Shown here one piece after another: positions 11,792-24,260 of a stretch of 64,000 nt of DNA (positions are counted from its first letter, which is position 1; every line of letters starts with the position of its first letter). Source of the DNA: Orbilia blumenaviensis. Lineage: Eukaryota; Ascomycota; Orbiliomycetes; Orbiliales; Orbiliaceae. The notes under the pieces were generated by a model. The model searched no databases, was not told the DNA's origin, and worked only from the letters and a program-made list of their open reading frames with translations. Where the stretch lies: positions 1,612,001-1,676,000 of the forward strand of contig JAVHNS010000010.1 in NCBI GenBank assembly GCA_036872755.1, given 5' to 3'. Both the position numbers and the translations under genes were made by a program.

Positions 11792-13902
11792 TTTTTCTTT
11801 TCTGGATTTTGATTCTAAAGAGATCTCTTTTGATATAGATTTGATTGGGGACGAATAAGAAAATTGCACATAAGCGGCTCTTTTTTGGATAAATAGTACT
11901 TACTTTAATTCCCTTGGGTTTTTATATTTTCATTTTCATCTTTCATTTTCATATTTCATGTTTTAGGGGGGGGGACGGGGTTGGTTCGCGATATAAAAAA
12001 AACCTTTATTATATAGACTGGGATTTGCGATGGAAAAAAACTTGATGGTATTGGAAGTTTGGTTCTTTTTTTTCGAGTAGCTATCTATCTTTCTCTATTT
12101 TATTGTTCTTTTTTTTTTTTTTTTTTTTTTTTTCCCGGTAGCTTTATTTTTGCTTTGATTTTGACTTTGATATCGATTTTGATGAAGGTGAAGATGGTTT
12201 GGATTGGATCGGAGTCCATATATAGGATTTTTTTAGCTAGTTAGGATAACTTTTTTTTTCTTTTCAATCACGTTTTATATAGTTTATGTTTATGTTTATG
12301 CATGTGTGTGTGTGTTTGTGTGCGGGTTTGCTAGTAGTTAGTGAGTGGTATATACTTTAGTCAGTTAGTTAGGATACATGTTTATAATTGAATATAGCGC
12401 TTATACATATACATCGTTGTTTGAATCGGCGTTATTGAGATATGATATAGACTTAAGATGTGAGGAGGTGGTATGACGGTGGGGGTAACGAAAGTGTACT
12501 CAGTACTGTAATCAATATCGTTGGTTAGTGTACTCTACGGGGGGTAGAGTAGGGTAGGATATCCGATAGAAGTCAGCAGATGTTGAAGTTAAGTTAGCTA
12601 CTATCCCCGCAATTGAGGGCTTAAAGCGGGGTTTCAGTTCATGATATTAACTTGTTATTGGTACCGGTGGTTTAGTTGTGGATTTCGATTCGAGGGGGGC
12701 TGGTGATTTAGGCGGGTATATGTATACGTATTCATATATCGTACATATATATCAGTTTTGTAGCATACGATGCTTCGTTGATAAGGTGTATATATATACA
12801 GATTAAGTGAAAGGCCAAAGGGGCCTTAATCTATAGAGGCTGATTTGTAGGCATATAGCCAGAGTTGTTCTACAAACGCTATAGTAGGTTTTGAGTCTTA
12901 AAGACTTGCATTCATGGGATCATACTGTAGCCCTTCTCAAGACAAAAATATCAAATCGAGCTCTACCATAGTTATTGTTATTCAAAAGAAGAAAAAGAAG
13001 CCCCTAGATCTGGAGTCCTCCTGAAAAGATAACGTCCTGAAGCTTAGTTGAGTCAACACGTGATAGTGATCCATCCCCGGTGTGAGATCGGCACTCGCCG
13101 AAATAGTTATATATATATATTATATTAAGTAGTTAATGAGAGGGGTGATATAGAGAGAGAAGGGGTCTTCCAACAATCATGCTACGAGACAAGTTCGACT
13201 AGCTATAATGGCTGTTCTAGGTCCAATCTGGGAAGGGGCAGAGTGGTTCTGTCTAAATATGGATTGGTGGGGATGTCTTATCGGTAAGGCAGCTCAAGTT
13301 AATGCTATAGCTTGACAGCTATTTTTTTTTATTTGGGTCACAGGCCATAGTTGTCCCACCACTCTGAGATTCTCAAATCAACTTCCTTTCTGCAAATGCA
13401 AGCTTTGCTGATAGAAGGATTGGATGCGAGGAAGGATCGCAGCTCATTTGTGTGTCTTGAGGTGTTGTATTTCTGTGGCTTCAACGCGGAGAGGATTTTT
13501 CTATGAGGGGGGAGGTATATACCTATCTGTCGATAGCTCAAGGCCTAGAGAAATATACAATACTGTTCAAAGTAATAATACTGGGCTTATCGGTTTACAA
13601 GATGTACTACAGAATGGTAGTCCTATAAAATAGTATCGTTGTCTTTCATTATCATTAAGCACCATTGTTGAATATTGGTATCTAGATACGTCGATTATGT
13701 CTTGGTATATTGTACAGCTAGATTAATCTCGACTCTCTCTATAAAAGTCATACTGATGATTATCCTCCCAGGGTATCAAGTAAATATCTGTGTTGAAAAA
13801 AAAAAGAGAACGAGGAAATGACAAAGGAAATGTTTGGCATGAAGAAAAAGAAATCGCTAAACAGAATGTAGAATATAAAAAAAAAGGGTTTAAAAAAGGG
13901 TA
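11792..13902. other. Intergenic region, 2.1 kb, between convergent genes
   Basis: Lies between the 3' ends of the plus-strand transcription factor and the minus-strand GPCR. It holds a T tract of more than 20 nt near 12109-12133, TATG/TGTG microsatellites (12280-12330) and AT-rich patches. No open frame has a recognisable domain. Confidence 0.5.
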
Positions 13903-15647
13903 CTAATCCCTTCTCGACTCTGGGTCTCTTGGGGTATCGTCTGCGTCTCCGTCTTGAGAGTTGATACTCGCGGTTTGACTCCACTCCCATTTGCCATTGA
14001 CGTACATCAAATGGCCGTGATTATCGAGTGGCATCTCGTCTTCGTCTTTCTTATTCGGGCTTCTCAGCCCATCGCGGATCTCTCGTAGTCGTTCCTTGCT
14101 CCCCTTGAGCCCGACTCTGAGTCTATTTTCGAGCTCCAACTTTTGCACTGCGAGCTCTTCGACGCTCTTCTTCCTGTCGCTCCCCCACCGGTCTGCGATG
14201 TGGTCTTTGAGCTGTCTCCATACTCTTTCGTTCCAGCCGTATGTAATCGCGTTTGCCAGTCCGACAAACTGTGTGCTCGCCTGCATGATTTGCATCACCG
14301 AGCTTTTTCCACCAGAAGCTTCGATAAGACGGTTGATAATACCAGGAATCCAAAGAAGGATATACATCGCCGGATAAGCATTCAGCAACAAGATCCTTCT
14401 AACCCTTCTCGACCGTGACGCATTCTGCTGTCTGATTTTTCGTTCATTTTCCTCTTTCGCATCTGGGACGGCTGCATCGATATCGGCCATATCATTCTCA
14501 TCCAGTCGGCGGTGAGCGAATGGATTGCTGAATTTTGGTCGACGGGTGGTGCTTTCGATGGTATTCGCTGTATCAGGTCTTTGATCCTCCGCTGGTACTT
14601 CAAGCCCATTATTGTTATTAGGACTGGTAATAGTGGTAGTAACAGCATGCGCCGGAAGGTCATCTTCGTTATAATAAGTTTCCGAAATCCACACTTCAGT
14701 TCTAACGAACGCCTCTCCGGATTCCAGATCCTGCCCTCGAGCTCCAACGGGTCTGATATCACCTTCTTCCGTAATGCTAAGCGGCATCTGAGAATCCGAT
14801 CGCTGTATATATGGACCCTGCCCCATTGTTGGTGGTGGTGCCAAAGAATCATTTCTTACAGCGACAGAATCAAGCCTGATCGCCATAGAATCATTCCTAA
14901 ACTCGGTCCCCACATCACGAACTGTCGACCGTCCAGTGTGAGAACTACACCTACTCGCATCCAAAAACGCTCCAAACCTCTTGCGGATATAAAAGTGTAG
15001 GTAGGTATACATCACGATCTCACAGAATATAAACGCAAACCTCCACCCGTGCGTCATAACATAACGAAAATATGAAGGCTCGGCTTTAATCCAGCACCAA
15101 TTTCCAGAGACAGGGCCGTAGCGGTTCATACCCAATACTATGAAGGATGTGGTGATGGGTAGGAGCCATGTTGCAGCACAGATTAAGGCCGTTGTCGTCC
15201 GGGGCAGGGTTTCGCAGATTGTGGTTTTGCGGGTGAGGGACCAGACTGTTACTATTGCTATCGCTAGGATGGAAGTGTCGGTTGCTTGGACTGAGAGTTG
15301 GCCGATGAAGCCGTTGGCGACGCAGCCCGGGCTGTCTGGGATTTCGCGACGTTGTAGGAGCCGCCAGAGGCCGGATGTGGAGTTGTTTGTGCTGTTTATG
15401 AAGTCTATATAACAATTGCACAAAATAAGTAAGTTATTAAGCCATTTTTCATGATATCGATACATAGGGTATGGAATAGAAGAAACATACCAGCGATAGC
15501 CAGGTTCAAAATCAACGAATGTCGAAAATGCCGTTTGATCGGTAATAACAGATACGTTACTACGATAAATCCAGATCCGAAGAAAGACGAAAGACTACCG
15601 ATCAGGTTTAAGACGGCGATTGTGAACGAAAGTGTGGTGAACGCCAT
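13903..15647 (-). CDS. cAMP-receptor-like G-protein-coupled receptor
   Basis: Seven-transmembrane receptor of about 552 residues. Exon 1 is 15647-15491 and exon 2 is 15404-13903. The splice restores LNLAIADFINSTNNS, the second-helix motif of fungal cAMP-receptor-like GPCRs. TM1 is at about residues 8-30, TM2 about 42-65, and TM3 contains GCVANGFIGQLSVQATD. TM4 and TM5 follow, the latter in GWRFAFIFCEIVMYTYLHFYI. An extended third cytoplasmic loop of about 155 residues (roughly 222-378) is Ser/Asp/Thr-rich and contains the near-repeat RNDSMA/RNDSLA. TM6 (LLLNAYPAMYILLWIPGIINR) and TM7 (LANAITYGWNERVW) are well conserved. A charged tail of about 110 residues ends the protein. Known relatives couple to heterotrimeric G proteins in nutrient or developmental signalling at the plasma membrane. 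The ligand is not predictable. The long loop and tail are likely phosphorylation and arrestin targets (inference). Confidence 0.82.
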
Positions 15648-18600
15648 TTTTTTGTTTTGCGTCGACAGTCGACGACGGGTATATCAGAGTAGGGTTGGGT
15701 ATAATAGTGAAATCCTCCTATGCCTCTACGGCCTCCAAAGACACAGAGGCCTGGAAGAGGCCTTGGGGAATAGGATGGAACCTTCCTATATTTCCTTCAA
15801 GGTGGATTTGTATTAGTGGGTCTTTCGGAGAGGGACGTATGGGAGCTCGACGACAGGGAGCTCTTTGGACTTCGTTGGAGTTTGGCAGTTCGGAAATGTG
15901 TTGTGCTGCTGCTGTGTAACTGTTGACGAAAGTGGTAACCGATGTTCGTGCGACACAACGAAATGTGTGGGTCGTAAAAAGATGTCGATATCGATTTTCG
16001 ATTGAAATGTTTCGACGTCGGTGTGAGGAAGAAAAATGCAAAAAGGAAAATGGTATAACGAATGACAGGAGTTAAAAAAATGGTGAGTATGAAAGAATGA
16101 AGAGAATGAATGGATGCTCCTTCGAGAAAGAGAACAAAAAAGGTAGAACGTTGGTTCCTTTCTCGGTATTATGCAAAAAATCGGAATTTAATCCCACTTG
16201 GGTAGCTGCGGTTGCCGCACGCTTTGTCGGAATTTAAAAAACGTAGTAGCTTGAAAAAGCGCAAGTTGCAGAACGAAACAGGGACTTTTGGGGATATAGA
16301 TGAGATGAGCGCCCCTTGGCCAAGCCGTTCTTGTCGTTTATAGTATACTGCGGAGAAATTGGAAGCTCGTAAGGGGAATATATAACGATAGAAAGTTAGA
16401 ATGAGTTTTAAGATTGAATCCCGGTAGATCGTTCTTTTCTTTCCGGCCTTTCGATCGATGAATAATGATATTGATGTTGCTACTAAAACAAAAAATAATT
16501 TAAGACCCTTTTTCATTCAGGTCCCCTTGAAGGGGAAGCATTCTACACATATATAGTTCATGAACTTCTTAATGTCACGGCGAAACAAGCTGTGCTAAAA
16601 CGGGTCTAGTAGATGATGTTGTTTGAAAGTAGAAAGAAACAAAAAAAAAAAAAAAAAAAGAACTACTGTAGATGTAATTCGGTTCGATTTTCTTTTCGTG
16701 CATATTTAGCTTGCAGCGACCGTGGACTACATTTTCTGATGGATATGAGGGGCCGGTGGCTTGTTTCTGCCTGCTGTCGAATTCTAACGCCTTTACCATT
16801 CAAACTAGGTCCCCACACACCTCTTTCGCACACCCACGAAATGCAATAACGAAAAGAAAAGAAAAAGCTTGAAAGGCAGCAGATCAACGGTCTGCAGATT
16901 TAAGACATCAAGTAAATGCATGTCGCACCCTTCTTTCTGGGAAAAAAAAGTCACTGAGCGAGCGGCCTGGTGCACCGGTGGGCAATACGACGAACAGGTG
17001 GAGTTTTGGTGCACCGAAGCGCAGCCTGTCAACAAGTTTTGTCTTGTCTTGAGACGCAGCAACAGCGCCGAATAAAAAGTGGAAAGGCGGCACCCTCTTG
17101 CAATGCATGGAACGTTAGAAGGACGTTGGTGCGTTTCTTGACAGGACCAGCACCCGTGCACTGCCCAAACGACGAAAAAAAAAATATAAGCGTTTGACGA
17201 ATCCGGGGTGGTCGAAGCGAGGAAGCCATTCAGTCATTGGCGTCAGCCTGGGGACCCAGAACGGGTAAAGGATCTTGGGGTGGCCCCTGTTCAAGCTTCC
17301 CGCTTGCAAGGTCTTTTACTTCGGTCTGTTGATGACGATGTTATCGCCCCATCCCACCTGCGGTTTGGATTCTTTCTTAGTGTATATAAAAAAGAAACCG
17401 CTACCAGTTCACCATGGATTTGGGTATGAGGATCGCAATATTATTTGAGCGGTTTTCCTAATACTCTAATCACTAGATCGCGGCATACATATAGACGGTC
17501 GATTATCTAGATAGCGATAAATTGTTGATAACGACCTGCTTTTAATGTAGATATCGGTGCGCTGTGCCGTCATCCGTTGTCACGCAAGCCGGTGAGTTAA
17601 CCTATTAAGATATTGGAGAACAGTCTCCGGCCTGTGCTTTTACGTACGTAGATCTTTGAACTTTCCTTTTGACAAGCGGGCCGTGTTTCTATGCATTTAG
17701 CTTAACTGAGGTAAAAGCGTTTCTTGAGATTCCCCTCCATGCAGGCAGGCGGGATAAGGAGGAACCAACCGTGTTTCGACGTTACAACTAATTGCCCTCA
17801 TAACCGATTTGCTTAAAACGTCTATAGATCAGCGACTTATAGCCTTCACCAAATCGGAACTCTAACCACGTGTGTGTACACAAAAGATGTTTGCCCGGGT
17901 GAGGTCTTCTTTTTGGTGAGGTGGGAATATCAAACACGGGCTGCAGGAGAAGGTTAGGCAGCAAAATTTTTTTTTGTCGAGGTATAGGCCAAGATTTGAA
18001 GAAACTACACTTCTTTGGGAATTCCGAGGCGCTTTCAGCGCAACCACGAGCCTCTGCTTAAGGCTCAGCTCTCCGCTGCAATTAAAATCGAGGTCCTTGG
18101 TTCATAGCCCATTGCGCAATAGTAATTTTGGGCCCTGCAGATTTACCACACCCTCGTTTTTTTGGTCGTGTGCACTATTTCGCTTCCAAAAAAACTGAGA
18201 GGGGTTTTGCAGCTCTGTGTGACGCTTTGAAGATCGAGTTGGAGGTATATGGCCGCCTGCCAGCCACCAATGCAGTATGCAGTTGGCTTGCCAATGCACA
18301 GGCACTGCAGAGCACCGTCGATGGAAGCCTGTTCTGGTTTTCTGGAATATGCAACTTGCACAAGTCTTTCGGAGTTAATAAATACTACTGATATGAAAGA
18401 TGCAGGACCCATCATATATCGATAAGAAACGTCGACGCCTGGGACATAATCATATCAGAGGGCTAGAATTTCCAAATGGAACGGCGTATGTGTGCCTATC
18501 TTCTAATCCTATCTATATCAAGAATAAAATGCGTATATCAATCGATTTTATCTCTCATCACTCGCCGAACCTAGCGTCCTGGCTATTAATCGATACGGGA

Positions 18601-21600
18601 TTCACAAATCGTTTCTGTTGCCTAGGCGTATTCCGCATTTCGATATAAACCCCATATAGTTTATCCCAGATTTTTGGATGATTCGTGGTGGCAAATTTGT
18701 GGAAGCAACAGATTTGATGTTTTTCTTTTGAAACCATATGACTTACATAAACCAGAATCACGAGGTTTCCCTCCTGCGCGTCCGATACCCAATAGATGAG
18801 CTTGAGTGGGGAGCCTAGCTACTAAGCATTTCGGCATTCAGCTTGTCAAACCCAAGTATTCGAGTTGATCCGTGCCACGACCCTCTCCACCCTCTCTTCT
18901 TCCAAACGAAATCCAACGAATCGCAAAAGTCCCCGGTTTCCAGGGTTTCCTTGGTTCAACCTCATCTGCGTAAATTTTTTAAAGCTCCCGCTGTATGGTG
19001 TGGCCCACGCAGCCTTCGGTTAGCTGTGGTTGTGTTACCCGAAGAGGAAAGTTTCTGGAGAAACAAAAACCTGTAGACCACACCTTCCCGTACCTGCTAG
19101 GTGTCGTGAGCTTGATTTTCTGTTTTATATGGGGGAGAACGCGCGGAATATGGGGGATGCGACGGTGACGGTTTTAACGTTACCATTTCTCCTCGGCGGA
19201 TGTTGGTGATGATGGTGATTAGTAACAGCATGTTATATTAGATGAAGGGGCTGACGATACTGCCGCTAAGAAACTAGAATGGGGATATCGTAACGAGCAA
19301 CGTTGCACATGCATATGAATATGGATCTGTGCCTTTTTGCGGTTCCAAAAGAAGGGGATACGGGTCCATGGATCCACTCATCTATACCGTAGAATTAACA
19401 TGTGCACCATCTCGATAGTAGCACAGCATATCTATTTGGCTGATGGGTGTATAAGAGAGAGCCGCTAGCGGGATTCAGAATGAATGTTACAACCATCTTC
19501 AAGCAGAGCTAGAGGGCGAGGAATCCAATATCTCGATGATTTAATCCATTTTAAGGGGGTTGCATTGATATATATAATACGTATATACGTATAACGTAGA
19601 GGTGTTGTCTATGCCATTGATTGGGTAGTACTAGGTGCAGCTTTCTCAGCCAGGAAAAAAAAATTGGCCTGCCGATAATTATGAGCCATGCAGGAGCTGG
19701 GACGGCTCCCTAGGGAAATTTTCGAAATTACTGTTAGACTGATATATCTGTGAGAGAGCCTAACTTTCACCCGCGCTCATGCAGGAGACACCGGATGTTA
19801 GCCCACTTTGTTATAGTCTAGGAAGGGCAAAACAAGCTGGTCCTCCAAGGGAATTGGTACTCAAATATGGCTACCGGATTTTGAAACATTTCAGATAGCT
19901 TGATATCAAGCTAATTCGGCTGATTCATACATAAGAATTGACATGTGCTTCAAAGCTTTACTGCGACAACAATATAAGCGGGAACCATATTCTAACGAGC
20001 TCCTTGTGAGCTCACCATCCTAGATTAAAGAAGAACCTAGAGCTTCATCGAAGTTTATGTATATCTTTAAACGGCTAGCTGGTCAACACTCAAAATGCAG
20101 TAGAAAGGAGTTCTACATTGGGGGCTTCCTCTGCGAATTCGTTGCCATGTGAGAGATTCCTTGTGGTTTCAGGGAGTATGAAATGTTTCAAAGGCGCGAT
20201 CTACCGATGGCAGCAAAACTAGATCCACTTTCTCCCAGAAAATTTTAACACCTAACCGTTTAACAATTGTAATAGCGAAGAATATGTGAACGAGCTCGCC
20301 CTCACTACATAGGTTCAACCATAAAGAACCTTGAGAGCTGATATTTTCGGTAAGGTCAATGTGAGGCCTAGTGAGAACTGTAGGCCTTCAGATGGAGACT
20401 CGTGCCAAGATTGAGAAGAGCCATATAAATTTCCGCATGCCATTATAATTATCATTAAATGAGAGCTCGAGAAGCTGTCTTGCGTTGATGATAGGATGGG
20501 ATACCGAAAGCCGGGGCTACCCGGAATAAAGCTCCTGATGGAGGCATCCCTCCGTGCTGATCTGTTTTAGCGGAAATGAAGCTTCGATATGTCGTTTTAA
20601 TGTTCCAAGTTAACCGTGCATACTTAGCTGGCCCTGTATCTTGAGCAACACGAGTACCAAGGTTCTGGTGTTGCTGACCCTGGATCTGACAGAATTATTG
20701 GGGTTTATTCCCAGTTGATGAAGTGGACAAACCAACACGATTCCAGCGATTAAGGAGCTGGCGAAAAATATATGCTCGGTTCTAGAATTCCGATGGTCAG
20801 AGCCTTGGGATTGCGAGGTAAAGTTCAACTGATGTAGACAGGAGCTCAAAGAGAGCTAACGTAGATAATCTCCATACATATCTCGTAAATATCCTCGGCC
20901 TAATGAAGTATTGTGACAAAGCATAGACTAAGATCAGAACTCTGACTATGGGATGTCTTGCCGGCATCACTCGCTTTGATTGTCCGATTCTATATAGCTA
21001 TTTAATTGATTTTGACGGCGCATTTTTAAGCGAGGTATAAGTTATGTGGGTGTAAGGAAACACAATAGTCGTGATTGCACAGGTAGGCCAGCTTGCTTAT
21101 CAGAGCACCATGATTTCTGTCTTCATGGTGGCTTTCTAAGAGTTCTAGTTCTCTTCCAATAATACTAAATCTTCTAATATTGTGGTAATTATCGCATTCT
21201 TGCCAAATGTCCGCTACCGAAAAGGCAATATCAACAGCTAGTAGGGAGTAGTCAGGAACTCGTCCCCTTATCAAAGAAATGGCTACAACAACAAATTAAG
21301 GGGTGTTTTTTAGTCCGGTGTTTCCTGTGAATGTGGGTGTATCACTTTCCCCCAGAAAATCAGTTCAATGTATGAAGGGTGGGAAGTCGAGTATTCTTAA
21401 ACTCACAGCCGTCGGTCCCTAGTCCTTTTCTCTTTCCGGTCCCTTGCGTAATAATCAAGGTAATTCGACCGTCGCGACTGGCATTTTTAATTTCATGTCA
21501 TTGTCGGCTTTCTGCCTCCCTTCTTTCTATATCTCTTCTTTTTATTTCCTTTCTCTCTGCTTCCGCTCTTCCTGTATTCCTTAGGAATTCGGTGGAAATA

Positions 21601-22313
21601 CAATCAAAGAGCTAATTTTGATATTTTTCGTCGAAAGCAAGGTGTCATTAATTCTCGAGGAAATCCCAGAGACCGCTTGCTGAGTATTGATAATTTGTGT
21701 GAATACATCGTGCGTTTCCTCTGTGGCGTTGTTTTGTTGTATAAAGCGTTTAATACCTTACCGTAGATGCGGCTATGCCTTTTGTATGACAGGCTCGCAG
21801 CAATCCTAGTAGAGGTAGGCAATTTCTTAACTTAGTCATTAGGGGGCATGAAGCTTGTTTTTGAGGTACCATCTCGTTCCGGCACTAGATTATTGGTTGT
21901 CTTTTGAGTTATGTAAACTGAGGCTCTGGAGATCAATTTAACAATTGTGTTGTCGATGTTGTCTTTTTCGCCACCAATAGTGCCAAGGCTGCCTGGTCTC
22001 GTTGAGGCTGCCCTACGAAACCGGACTATGCGGAGTAGTAGGAAATATCTAACATGCTTTTGGCTAATATGCTTCTGTGGGAAAAGAGTATTTAATACAT
22101 TTTTTGTAAATATAAAAGTGAAAAGGATATAGTGGATAGAAGTGGATTTAGGAAAGCCAAGTTTAGAAACGAAAAATGAATAAAAGATTCTACTTCAATA
22201 TTAAGGTATGTATCTACTTAATTATCGCCTTAGTTATCACTTAGTTCATTGGTATACCTTGGAAACAGTTACTGATTCCAAGAACGAATAATACATAAGC
22301 GTGTCCCCTGCTT
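15648..22313. other. Gene-poor stretch, 6.7 kb
   Basis: I find no supportable gene here. Open frames are all under about 120 codons, overlap on both strands, and show no domain signature or consistent splice chain. The sequence is AT-leaning with an A run at 16640-16658, short microsatellites and promoter-like sequence next to the GPCR start. Possible contents are regulatory DNA, long non-coding RNA or decayed repeats. No terminal repeats or transposase motifs are visible by eye. Confidence 0.5.
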
Positions 22314-24260
22314 TTACACTCGTAGCGGCAATGAACTGGAAGAAGTATCGGAACTCGTGTTGGGTTTATCGCCTAACTTCAAACTTGTGTTATCAACCGC
22401 TGTAATCTTGAGTTTCCCAACTTCCCTATCATTTGAATCCCCTTTCCAATTTACTATGGCTGCCGCACTGTACCCAGCACCCTTTGCGACTCCCACAATT
22501 GCCGATTTGTAGTCCAAAAAGTCGTGATCACCCAACATATTCCATGAGATCGAGTACCGCCCCCATAGGTAGCTCAGTCCTAAAATCGTTCCAGCACAAA
22601 CCAAGCCAACCAAGCCCAATAACGCAGTCGCTAAAAATGTGTTACCAAGCTGCACGGCTTCTAGTGTCACCACTTTCCCAGTTGCTAACTTTGTGTCGTT
22701 CGCAATCATCAGCTGCGCTGCACTAACGCTTCCGAGAAAACTATCCAGCAATAACTCTAATCCCTGTTCAATCGCTTCGAGAGTATCATCAAGGACCGCC
22801 GTTTCTCGACCGTGGCTCTTGCGAACATTGTCGATGTTGCGATAAAACGCATCTCCTAAGACAGATGTGTATAGGGTCGTGGACACCTGAGAGAGGTAAG
22901 AAACTCCATAAAAAGAATTATTAACTACATTCCGAGAAGGATTGATGTCAATATCTGCTGGTAGTATCTTGTTCTGCAGAGGTAGCGGAGCGACGGTAAC
23001 CTCTTTAATGCCCACATCGACAGAAATATTAAACCTCGTCGGTGTAAAAGTAACTTCACACTGCGCCTCATCTAATTCCCAGTATTTCCTTCCAGCTAGA
23101 AAGCCATAGATATATCGATCTTGATCCTTCACTGCTGCCAGTGCAGTTATATACTCGTAACCTAGTCTCGGTCCTTCGTAAGCAGAAGATTCTGAATCGT
23201 TTTTCGAAATCCCCCAGGTTGGAAAGCCTTTCCATTTCCCGTTCGGGAGTGATCCACTCGCCCAGTAAGCCTGAAGGTCATTATCCTCGCTGGCTATCCT
23301 GGCGGTGTCTAATTTGGAGAAGTAAAGCTGACGAGAATCATTCTTTTGACAATGTACGCTTGCCTTATACCCATCTTCATAATAGAAGTAAGAACGAATA
23401 AGGTCGATGGAAATATTCGTTTCATCATCTACTCCGTTGACAACCTGAAGATTTGCAAGCCCGACGGAAGCGCCGACGCCGTATGATCGGCCACGATAGG
23501 CGTACCCAGTATTATCGAGTTTTTGATTTCTAGGACTGGATGAATCTTGTGATGAGGCTTGTGAGATGGCGTTGAGGAGTAAACCTGTTTTAGCTGTGGA
23601 GTTCCAGGGTTAATGAGTCAGTAAAATATCATATATTGACGTAAAGTTTGGGCTACACATACTCCTCCATGGAACATATGAAAAGGTCCCCTCGTCAAAA
23701 GAACCCCCTAGAAGCTTCGCGACCGAATCCTTGTCACAGAGCGCTTCAGGGGGGCAATCCGTAGCCCACAAGCCGAAAGATGTCGATGAGTAATTTGCAA
23801 CTGGTACCGCGATTTGAATACCTGAGTTTTCGACCAATCTAACAACAGGCGTAATAGAACCAACCCATAAAACCGCCGGAATTTGCCAGAACAGGAGCCA
23901 AAGCATAGAAATAAGCGATTTTAACCAGTTATTCCTCGGCTCAAAAATCAGAGATCTCTCTCTCATTGCTTTGCGAAGTTTCAATTTATCGAGGCTTATC
24001 GGACTCTTGGTACGGGAATCCGATAGTAGGCGGGAAGTTGTGGCAAATATGATGATACTTTCGGCGACGTAAGTTTGGCCGTTCGCTAGGATACCTGAGA
24101 GCATCCTGGCGAAGATGGAGACCCACGTACCATTGTCCCGCACCCAATAGATGTTGTTGACGTCGTAAAATCGGAGTTTTGAGAACATTAACACCCCGAT
24201 AGAAAGTCCCAAGGACAAAATAATCCAGAGGACAGATACAGAAAACCTCCAGTGCGCCAT
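22314..24260 (-). CDS. Multi-pass membrane protein with large exposed domain, function unknown
   Basis: Two exons, 24260-23663 and 23593-22314, joined GTATGT..CAG to read WRTKTGLLLNAISQA, giving about 625 residues. Residues 8-30 (VSVLWIILSLGLSIGVLMF) and about 113-133 (ISMLWLLFWQIPAVLWVGS) are hydrophobic helices. Between about residues 135 and 515 lies a large probably extracytoplasmic region with scattered Cys and N-x-S/T sites. A final helix (about 521-545, ATALLGLVGLVCAGTILGLSYLW) precedes a short hydrophilic tail. This resembles a widespread ascomycete family of uncharacterised plasma-membrane proteins, but I cannot name it. No catalytic motif is apparent. The gene stands alone, with long non-coding flanks. 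Confidence 0.7.
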
